Source: Branchiostoma floridae (taxonomy: Eukaryota > Chordata > Leptocardii > Amphioxiformes > Branchiostomatidae). From it: 64,000 nucleotides of DNA. The DNA lies in assembly GCF_000003815.2 (NCBI RefSeq), contig NC_049997.1, positions 8,312,676-8,376,675 of the forward strand. The letters run 5' to 3'. Position numbers and translations under genes: made by a program. This document shows positions 1 to 10,900 of the stretch, piece after piece (position 1 is the stretch's first letter; the number at the start of each line of letters is the position of its first letter). The notes under the pieces are model-generated. The model was not told the DNA's origin, did no database searches, and saw only the letters and a list, made by a program, of their open reading frames with translations.

Positions 1-1433
1 TGGAGCCAGAACGCTAGCTTTGTGTCCTTACTTCGAAGTTGAGTTTTATGCATAGCCGTCTGACTACAGACATTCATGTTGCGTTTAGTTTATGGTGGGG
101 AGTATAATAAATTTCGTCGTAATTTCTTTCGTTGATAAAAATCTGGTGAATTTTGCGTATCAGTGACGCATATCATAATCCCTCTGTAAACGTAGGCCCG
201 TAAACGTGTAGATCCCAAATCATGTGAATGTTTGCTTCGATTCGTACATGTATCGGCTGATTTTGGGGGAAAATGGAGTTGTTCCAATGGTTTCAAAGTT
301 GTCCACGTAATGTGCGTGAGTGACTTGCAAGTTTTTATCCTAGCCGCCTTTAGTCCCCGTCTATCCTTGTGTATTTGTACTTGTGCGCAATGGTGCGGTG
401 GGTGGGTCTAGTTTGCCTTTGTTCGTTTTTTTTTCGTCGGGACAACTACATCTAAAGAACAGCACATAAAGGGGCTTTCTGTGTGTATTGAATACTATAG
501 ACTGCACTTGAGAGTTAGTTTAGGAATTTTCGCTTAGTTTAGTAAAAGCTTAAGTGAGTGGTACGTTTCACCCCTTTTCTAAGTGTCAACTCTGCGTTGT
601 TCGCCTATTTTTTAATGGATAGGCGATGTCGGCGGTGTCAATTGTAGTAAGATATACCGCTTTTCTCTTAGCTGTGTCATCCGACAAGGATATACTAGGT
701 CAGACTACGGCGTGTATAAAGGTGTGAATTAGAGCGAGTCTCGAGAATGCCTTACATAGGGCCCTCTTGTTTACTTAAAGGCTATTACAAGAGCGTCTTT
801 CTTCAAGATTTAATGATTTAACTCACTTGGAATGGCTGCAATTGATCATGAATCCCTTCAAGTAGATGTATGATATAGTTTTTCGATGGTTAATGGTTTA
901 TGGTTGGTTCTATGAGTATGGAACCGACCGTCGTCTAGTTTCGGTAGCGGGCGTGGTCCGATGGTTGGTGACCGACAGATCATCTTGCGGCCATTGTTAG
1001 TTACTCACCCGCCTGGCATGTTACCCACAGAGGGAGGGGTGGAGTCCGTGGGGTGATTTAACCGATGACCTACAGGTTATTCTGGTCTTTCACAAAAGAG
1101 CTAGAGAGTTTGCCCATACTATACAACGTTAAACATCTTGAAAAAGAACTGAAGACATTTCGTTTCCGCAGTGAACCTATACGTAGAAAGTTTGCTCTTG
1201 CTACGATTTGGGCCTATCTTACTAGACGGTGACCGTACAGAGACGAGCATTGAATTAGTGTGATGCTTGTTCATAATTGGAATGGGGTACAAAATGTAAA
1301 GATATAATTCAAAAGACAAAAAAAAAACTCATAAAACTTTTTAAGAAATCGTTGTTTATCTTTGAAAGGATGTGTTCGATCATATGTCGCTTAGCCAAAG
1401 GACTTTTAAGCCATGAAAGGTTTGTCGTGTAAG

Positions 1434-2090
1434 GCATTGCTCCTGACGTGGTAGTAATTGGAAGAACTTTACGTTTTAGTAACCCTCTTCTGTGCCCTTG
1501 CGCTTTGACAAGTGCCCTAGCGAGCGAAGTTTGTTTTCCGAATAACTTGTTTTTCTTTGCTATGGGTAGTTGGAGAATGACTTATTGCAAGCTATGAAGG
1601 TATTCATGTTTCACGCATTGCTTTTGAAGTGATGGCAGTATGGAGAATATGGCGTTTTAGACACCCTCTCTAGATCCCTTGTGCTTGACTTGTGTTCTAG
1701 CGAGTGAAGTTTTTGTTTATTTCTGGACAGCTTGTTTTTTTCTTGCTATGTGTAGTTGGAGAATGTCTAGGTATGAATGTATTCAATATTTACGCATTGC
1801 TTCTGAAGTGATAACAGAATGAAGAGTACATTTTTTTGTATGTAGTTTTAGACACCTTCTATTTAAAATGCCCTTGTGGCTTGACTGGTGCCCTAGCGAG
1901 CGAATTTTTTTGTTTGTTTATGAACAGCCTGTTTTTTCTTGCTATGGATAGTTGGAGAAGTTGTCTAGGTATAAAGGTTATTCAATTTTCACGCATTGAT
2001 TTTGAAGTTACAACAGCATGGAGAGTACGGCGTTTAGACACCCTTTAAAACGACTGTGTGACTTGACTTGTGCCCTAGCGAGCGAAGGCA
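1434..2090. repeat. Tandem repeat, about 180-200 bp unit, 3.5 copies
   Basis: The marker GCATTG followed by T-rich sequence recurs at 1434, 1615, 1794 and 1993, giving spacings of 181, 179 and 199 bases. Each unit also carries GTGCCCTAGCGAGCGAA or a close variant, then TTGTTTTTCTTGCTATG and AGTTGGAGAA. Copies are diverged but collinear. Short reading frames through it are by-products of the repeat. Confidence 0.85.
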
Positions 2091-2689
2091 AGGGGTGTGG
2101 TCCAACCTATCAGGCGTGTCACGTTGTCATGGCGACCAGGGGAGTGGAACAGGCAGGTGTTCTCAGGTGTTCGCTCCTTGTTGTGCCAGGCGCTACTTGT
2201 CGGGCGGCCATGCGCGGTTCATTCAGCGCTGAGGAATTTTCTAGTCGGGTGTGACGATAGCGGTGAATGTGGCTAGCTTATATATCATTATCGTTGGTGT
2301 TATTAGAGTGATTTTGACGGCCCGGGTCAATATTTAGAGACTAATATTTAGGCACTATATGGATTATTCCATGAAAAATGTACTAATGTACTAATGTACT
2401 TATCTGAATATAAACCGCTTAAATGATCGTAATCACACGCAGTCCCAAAGTTTACTTTTGGTGTTAAAAACGTCTGCAAAAGCCTAATCCCGTTTAGCAC
2501 CCGATCATATATTACGTTCTATATTCATTGTAGGATTAATCGCATCTGAGTGCATATTGGGATAGTCGAGCTACAAAATTCAACCGTCTTGTTAAAAATC
2601 CATCCATCCATCCATCCGGTCGTGCTAACTTGCACATGCATTAGATCCTTCGGTTTGTCACAGCCTACGACAAAAGAGACCACACCGCT

Positions 2690-3015
2690 ACGTTAACGAT
2701 GACTTGCGTGACTTGTTTCAAACAGTTTTCAGCTATTTTTAAACTCCCAGTGCCAGGCACGGTTGTGGTGGTCTTTGTCGATGTGACGAAGGCATTTGAG
2801 TTTCTGGTTGACAGGCAGCTAGGCAGGTACCGACAGTACCCCTGAAAGTGCAGACGTGGCTTGCGTGACTTAGCTTGTTTCATACAGTTTTTCATTTTTG
2901 TAAAACTCACAGTGCCAGGCACGGTTGTGGTGGTCTTTGTAGATATGACGCAAGGGATTTGAGTTTCTGGTTGACAGGTGAGCAGGTACCGATAGTACCC
3001 ATGTAGGTGCAGACA
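2690..3015. repeat. Local duplication, about 162 bp unit, two copies
   Basis: CAGTGCCAGGCACGGTTGTG occurs at 2748 and again at 2910. It is followed in both copies by GTGGTCTTTGT, GAGTTTCTGGTTGACAGG and CAGGTACCGA.AGTACCC. The two copies are adjacent and in the same direction. A 122-codon minus-strand frame across it is explained by the duplication. Confidence 0.85.
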
Positions 3016-4912
3016 CACCCGGACCGCAAACACGCCTTCTCACACCAACCCAACCGTACCGCCAGTGTAAAGACAGTCAGACTCTGTACATATGTGCCGG
3101 CCGTCTTAGCTTGTCTTATTGTTTAATCATCCACTCCTTTAAGACTTGTTTGCGATTAATCAGGTATTAGTTAGATAAGAAAACATACTTCTTTGTTTGG
3201 TATTAAAGACCCGATCACACAATTGTAAGTTCTGCGATCATCGCAAGATCGCAAACTGAAGGCATTCTTGGGATAGTTAGCTTTGAATGTGTCGTGATGC
3301 GAAACTCTAAGGCTTTCCACCTTGTTGGTGGTTGGTTCTGTCACGTACAACATACTTGAAAAATTTGCGACACAAAATCGTCTGACGGTCTACGACGAAT
3401 ATTAGCACACCGAAAGTTTTGACGTATATCTCCCAAAGTATTCGTTAATTAGAACAAAATATCTTTAAATTTTGTACATTTACATCACAGTACTAAGTGT
3501 TAGAATAAGTGATGATTTGAACAAATATTGGCTTAATAAATAGAAAAGTGTAACTGTCGATCGTAGCTTGATGTTAAGTACTTGTGTCATCATTGTTCTT
3601 TCAGCTGTTTGTTTTCTAAAGCACAAGATGTTTTTCTGATCTATCGAGGGTGTGATGTGGGATTTACTGTACACCGATTCATTCTTTTTGATATTTGATA
3701 TTTGGTAACATTCAAGACTACAGATTGTACTAGTTGTTTAGATTTATAGGTAATTGTAGTAGGTTTCCGTTACCGTTCTCTCATTTACTGTCGCCCGGAC
3801 TGAGGTAACACCAAAAATAAAATGGCGAAAAATCCAAATAAATTAAATAAATAAATAAACACGTAAAAGAGACAATGTTTTGTTGGGTGGTTTGTTGTGA
3901 ATATGGACCACGAAAACTAGTCTTCGAAATGGATTCCGTCTTTGAATTCAAAGAACAAAAATATCACTCTAGAGCACTTAAATACAGATCTGAATGTTTG
4001 GATGGATATTTTTCACATTTATGGAAAGTTTGAATTGGAACATCACAGCAACGGATAATATAAATCGTAGGATATTTACCACGTTCCCATGGATTTCGTC
4101 TTCTTAATATTGCTTGGAAAAAGTTAAATCACATTTTTAGCGTACCTGATTTTCAAGATATATGCACTATCCCTCAACCTGTTTAGTCAGGCGTCCAGTC
4201 TGTAAACATGTTTACACAATCGTCCTCATTCTAACAAGAGCTTGCCAAAGAGGGACAAAGGTATCGAACACTGTCCGCCTGTCCGTGTCAGGATCTGGGC
4301 AAAAACAAAGGTCAATGACCGACGAAGTTCCCAGTGTAAGATCAGCAAAGTTAACTAGAGCGCGTCCATTACAAAACCGACCCAGTCGTTCTAGCCGAAT
4401 GGCTACAGAGTTGTGTATTTGGAAATGGGAAGAGGGGTCATTGGCCTTAATCAGCGAACAACGGATCTTTTTTTCGTTATGCTCGGCTGCACTCTTTTTG
4501 GATTTTGGATGAAAATGGACAGCATTGCAATGTGTCTGTTTATGCCTTGTGGGGACCACAATTCTAGGACCATTTGATGTGGTTTTTTTTACTCGTTTTA
4601 TCCGGGGACTTGTCAAACTAGCTTGTATCAGTCACAGCACATCTTTGATACAATTTTATCTTTGATAAAAACATGGTGATTTCGTGCGTCGATCGGCCGC
4701 ATAGTAGTATTTTCAAGAACAGTAGAATAACAGACCGACACCCCATTTTGCATAACATCTGTGATGGCTAGGGCTATTGTATTAAGAATTAAGAAATACT
4801 CTAACTATTTCACAGAAACGTAAGATCCATGATTGCGTGTATGTAAATTTGTAGTCTTTTTAATAAAAAATGACAAGAAAACCTTAACAGTTTTTTTGTC
4901 GCTCTTTTACAG

Positions 4913-7900
4913 GAGATGGTCCGGTCCGCCACACTGCTAGTGGCGTTCGCGCTGCTGGTGTCCACTGCACATGCGCAGTTTGATTTCGGTAACATCGACC
5001 TCGATGGGACCGGTGATCCCTTCATCATCCTCACTCGGCCTCCTACCCAAGCGCCTGTAGCAAACCCCGTCGTTGTCCAACTTCTCGGGCAGGTTTCCGA
5101 CTTAATTAGGCAATCGGGCGACCCAGATGGAGCCTTCTTCGCACAGTACTTGGTCGGGGAGCTGGCCACGGCAGGCATCACCGTAGACGGCCTCACTCAG
5201 GGTATAATCACCTCCTGGTCGGCCGCGCTAGCCGCGGAGGAAAGCAACTACGAAAGTCTTGCCTTGCAGTTTGAGTCAGTCGGTACGCAGCTCGGGTTCG
5301 ATGCGACGCAAGTGGCCGCGAAAGCATTGACCGATTATAACGAGTGGCTGAATGTCACGGCCATCTTGCGTGCGCTGTCTGCTCGACTCCAGGGCATCTC
5401 TCCCGACAACGTCGGCGGGGTGGCGTGGCAGATCTCCACCGCACTCTCCTCCTACGGTTATCCCAGCGACAACGCCTCTATTGAAGGCATCTACAACTGG
5501 ACCGTCGCACTCGTTGCCGCAGGGAACAACACGGACGGTGTCGCCATGGACTTCTACGGCGTCGCCGCAGCCGTTGGCGTGTCTCCGGGAAGCCTGGCAC
5601 AGGATCTTCAGCAACTACTGACAGCGGCTTTGGACGAAGGCGAGTTGGTGTACTTCTACCTGATGGAAGTGAAGCAAGTCATGAGCAACTTCAACACCTC
5701 CTACATCCGGCAGTTTAGCATCTTGATCGCCCAGGAACTCAACACCCTCGGTTTTCCGCTAACCCCTGAGAACAGCGAGACGATCTACATGTGGACATTG
5801 GGCCTGTACAATAACAACGACGGCGACATCGGCGTATACATCAATCAGTTCTACGAGGTGGCCGCCAGTGTAAACAAGTCGGCATCGGAGCTCGCCAAAA
5901 TCGTCTGGGAAGACCTGACCTCCCAGCTGCAGGGAGGCGCAGCAGTCACCGCGCACCTGATCGAGGTGAGAAACCTGCTGAGACTGGTGGAGTTCAGCTA
6001 CATCAGAGGTCTGAGCGAGTTCATCGCGTACCAGCTGGTACCTCTCGGCTACCCCGTGCAAAACGACACCTTTGAAGTCATGTACACCTGGACCGTTGGC
6101 ATGTTCGGCAACGACGACATCACTCCTTTAATCCAGCAGTTCTACGACGTGGCAAGCCTGGTGAACGTATCGGCGGCAGATCTAGCTCTGGGACTGAAAG
6201 ACGCGCTGACTGCACAGCTGACGGGTGGAATGAGCGTTGTCACAGACCTGATCGAGGTCAAGAGGCTACTGAAGACAAGCGACTTCAAGTACATCGAGGA
6301 CTTGAGTCTCCTCATCGCAAACGCCCTTGTTCCTTACGGTCTCGAGTTAAACAACCAATCTATCGCCGCGATGTACAACTGGACCGCCGGTCTCTACCTG
6401 GACGACGACATCCAACTTTACGTTGAGCAGTTCTACACAGTGGCCTCCATGCTGAATACGTCTGCTCCTGACTTGGCCGCGGGTCTGCGTCAACTCCTGA
6501 CTGACCATTTTGCTGAAGTCGAACAAGTGGTGATGGATCTGATAGAAGTCAAGCGCCTGCTCAACACCGTTGAGTTCAAGTATGTCTTCGGTTTGAGCCA
6601 GCTGATCACAGGAGCCCTAGGCCAGTACGGCCTCGAGTACAACAACGAGACCGAAGCTTTTGTGTACCAGTGGACCGCAGATCTCTACAATGCCCAAGAT
6701 GACTTCGGCCCGCAAGTCGAACAGTTCTACCAAGTAGCATACATGCTCAACGTGTCGGTCAGCTATCTGTCCAACGGTCTGAAGCAGCTCCTGACCAACC
6801 ATTTCGCAGAAGTCAATCAAGTCGTGACCGATCTACTGGAAGTCAAGAGGCTGCTCGGCACAGTGGAGTTCCAGTATGTCTACGACCTGAGCCTCCTCAT
6901 CACAGCAAACCTCATGCCCTACGGACTTGAATACAACAACGAATCCATCGCAATGGTGTACGGTTGGACCGCAGGTCTATACTTTGCACAAAACGACATC
7001 GGCCCACAAGTCGAGCAGTTTTACCAACTAGCCTACATGCTGAACACGTCGGTGGTAGACCTCGCGGCCGGCCTGAAACAGATCTTGACCGAGCATTTCG
7101 ACAAAGTCAACGCCGTTGTAGACAACCTCCTACAAGTCCAAACCTTGCTGTTGACACTGGATGAAGCTTTTCTTCCCGGCTTAGGCCAGTATGTAACCGG
7201 TCAGCTCGCCACTCTTGGTTTCCCCTACAATGACGAAACAGTTGCACAGTTGACCCAGTGGCTGAACGACATTCGCAACGGTCTTGACTTTGGAGCCTAC
7301 GTTCGCCAGTTCTACGAGGTCGCTGCTGTTGTGGGCGTGCCAGAGGTGGAGCTCTCCGGAAATCTCCTCGCTGGTCTGCGGGAACAGATCGCTCTGGGCG
7401 AGGCAGTCTACTACGACATCTTTGAAGCGAACCAGGTCCTCCCGCAACTAAGTGACATGGACGTGGCCAACACTGTCAACTTCATCATCAACTTCATTAC
7501 AGACAGAGGCGTCATGGTCCCAATGGACTTGGAGCAAGGCATCAGGAATTGGACCATCGCGCTTGCACAGCCATCAGCAGACCTCCAGCCGATAATTCAA
7601 GAGCTTTACGGAGTGGCTGAGCTTATCAACATCCCGGTGAGGGACATGTCAGGGGCCTTGGTCGACCACCTTAGGAAGGAGCACTACAGTGTACCGGATT
7701 ACATCGAAGTCGTGGCTCTCATCCTCCAAGATATTAACGTCGCGTACCTGAAGAACGTCTCCGTGGAGATCACACAAATCCTGACGGGACTCGGCATCCC
7801 GGTGCCGGCTCCTGAGCTGCAGATGACATTGTTTGAGTGGGTCGAGAACATCGCCCTCAAGCCAGAGGACCTCCCCTTATACATCGATCAGTTCAGAGAG

Positions 7901-10900
7901 GTCGCGGCACTGGTCAACGTTAACATTGACGAGCTGGCATACGGGCTACTCTCAGAAGTGGAAACGCTCGCAGAGGCATTCCCCGACGGCTTCAGTCCTT
8001 CCGTGCAGAACATCCTCGACAACCTACCGGAACTGATGCAGCTGTTCTCCACCTACTTCCCCGATTTCTACGCCAACGTCAACAACCAAGTCCAACAGTT
8101 TGGCATGGCGGCATGGGCCAACGTATCGGCAAACCTGACCAACTATTTCAACAACGCACCACCCGAGCAAGCCATGATGTTCGAAAACAAGCTTCCTGAA
8201 ATTGCCGCTCTCCTAGGCATCGACATCCCAGCTAACGTGCTCCAAGGAGACGCCAACGCAATCATTCAGTACATCCAAAGCCAGCTCCCGGACATGTACA
8301 TCCTGTCGTCGGCTATCCAGCAGGCGTTGGAAGCAATGACTCAGCAATTCCCAGCTCAACTCGTCGGAGAACTGCTGGAGGTGATTTTCGGCGTCGACAT
8401 CCCTGATGATTTCTCCTTCGATCCAACCTACATCGTTCAGCAGATCCCGGTCTTCCTCGGAAGCCTTGGCGTGCAGGTGCCTTCCAACTACTACGACATC
8501 GTGATGGCGTTTGCATCCTTCGAGCAAACCCCAGAGTGGTTCGCCAACAACGGCGCAACCATCGTCTCTCCCTTCGGAATCAGCCTCCCCGACGACTTCC
8601 AACCCACAGAGGAGTACGTTGCCGCCAACCTCGACAAGATCATCCAAACCATCGCCAACCAGGCGCCACAGATCGTCGGGGTTCTGTACAACACAACACA
8701 GCAGATCTTTATGCAAGTTCAGCAAAACATCGCCGTCAACTCCGGTGGCGACGTCGGCATGTTCATTCAGCAAATCATCCAGAAGGTTCTGGACTTGCTG
8801 CCTGGAGCCAGCGACTACTTCGGCTTCTACCTGCCGGAAGACTACAGACCTGAGTTGATCTACTTCGCCGAGTGGGGCATCAACGAGCTCTTCAACCTCA
8901 TCCCCACAAAGGAAGAATTCGTTCAAATGGCCGTGCAACCAATCGCTGCTACCCTAGCACCAAACGACACGTGGATTGCAGAGCTCTTGGAGGATCAATT
9001 CAGTCTGATATACGATCTGAACATGGTGTACATCGAGCATATGCCCGACGCTCTCAAGTGGATCGGCCGATGGCTTGGTTTCGAACTTCCCGACGACTTC
9101 AAGTTGGAGCCCGAGTGGTTCATCGCTCAGCTGCCCATGGTGCAGGCGTATGTGGAGCAGAACGCCGCCATGTGGTTCGACCAAGCGACCATGATGTTTG
9201 CCGAGTGGTCCGAACAGGCCAACATGTGGATCAGTGGCTTCATGACGGACAGCCAGGGATGGAACGACATGGTCAACGCCTGGATCAACGACCTACCTCA
9301 GACAGTGGCCGGCTTGTTCAACCTCGATACTCTCTTCATGTATTTGGATCCTGCAAATGCGCCGGAATGGATGACCATGACACCTCCTCCAATCCCATTC
9401 GATGCCTTCCTCACAGACGGATGCGTCCACGCCATCGCCTTCATCCTGGACGTCGACATCCCCGAAGACTACAAAGTTGACGATCTGAGCAAAGACTTCA
9501 ATATGCTAGTCAACAAGCTCTTCATGACGCCGCCCGACTACGAGCTCTCCTTCCTCGGCGAACTCCAATGGCAGTGGGAGACCTTCTTCGTCAAGCCCCT
9601 GAAACTGGACATCCCAGACGACTTCCAGCCCAGCCTGCAGTACCTTCCTGACGTCATGATGTACTTCGGTATCAACCCGCCAGATAACTTCGAGCCAACC
9701 CTCGACTTCTTCCTGATGTGGGGTAAAGAGTTCATGATGAAGCTTGGGTTCGTCTTCCCTGAGAGGGACATGATGGGGGCCCGAGACGACGATGCCACGG
9801 ATGCTCAAGCCGGCGATGTCATGTCTAGGTGAGAGTCTATTTTTACGAACACTTATTCTCATTTCCATGTCTTTAGTATAACTCGTTTTACTAATTTTGG
9901 TAAAGGATATGTCTATACCATTGTAATATCGATCATAGTTTTTGTCCATTTTCCTTTCCAAGATATGCCATGTGTATTTTGTTCTAACAAAACAAACTGC
10001 TGCACTACCGTAGATATGTGGGCCTTTCGATTAATCATTTGAATTTTTGTGTCGTTACAGTGACGACATGATGGCGATGGATTTCGCGTTCCTTGAGTAC
10101 ATGGCGGAGTTCTTCATCATCAACCAGAACAACTGGCCCATGATCATCAAGGAGGCCGAGACGGCGTTCCCGATGATCGCCGCCCACTTCGCCGAAGCCG
10201 GGGACAAGATCGCCATGACCTTCATGCGCGACGTGAACATCATCCTGCAGGCCTACACAGACTACAACACCAAGGTCGCCAGCAACTTCATGAACCTGTA
10301 CGAGGGTATCTACGATCACGTCACGATGCGAGCGCAGGTCCTGGTGAAGAAGATGGTGATGTACGTGTCGCACATGATGAAGCTGGGCAGGCACAACTTC
10401 CAGGCTATGGTGAGGCATCTCCGTCTGAGGCTGTCCATCGAGCTGCACTACCTGGCTCACCTCGCAGAGGAGTTCATGAACAACGGAAACAACTACCCCA
10501 TCCTGCAAGCGATCGCCCAACAATTCCAGCAGCCCAGTCATCCTATGATGAACATCCTTTCCGGCTTCCTTGACAACTACTTCCAGTCTCAGAACAAGCA
10601 CCCGATCGCGGTTCTGCACGACTACCTCCACAGCCGCCCCAGCGTGTCCACATCCCGCCCTCTCATCGACGTGATCGCCAACTACCTCGACGGCATGTCC
10701 AACCGCCCGAGCCGCCCGATCCTGCAACAGATCATGAACTACTTCTCCGGTCAGCAGCAGAGCGCTTGGGACGACGTTGCCGACTTCTTCTTCGGAATGA
10801 ACAACAACAACCAGCGCCCTCTTCTGCAACAGCTCTTCGACAATTTCTTCGGAAGCAACCAACAGCAGTACCCAGTCCTTCAGACCATCGCAGACAATTT

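Larger units (their letters stand above)
1..4912. other. Non-coding flank upstream of the giant secreted protein gene
   Basis: I see no convincing coding exon here on either strand. Reading frames of up to about 130 codons exist around 4160-4620 on both strands, but they overlap each other antisense and lack domain-like sequence or good splice signals. The stretch holds the local tandem repeats listed separately. A 5'UTR exon of the downstream gene should lie here, because the coding exon starts right after a good acceptor, but I could not place it. Confidence 0.6.

Noticed and set aside
2601..2618. CRISPR-like or regulatory array at (CATC)n
   Set aside because: A simple tetranucleotide run; no spaced identical repeats anywhere in the window resemble a CRISPR array.
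4162..4616. Overlapping 116- and 134-codon frames on opposite strands
   Set aside because: Mutually antisense, no domain-like sequence, no splice signals that fit the downstream gene.
8213..8938. 241-codon antisense frame inside the giant gene
   Set aside because: A shadow of the coding strand caused by codon bias; no signal, domain or promoter of its own. The same holds for other antisense frames at 5276, 9506, 10035 and 11252.
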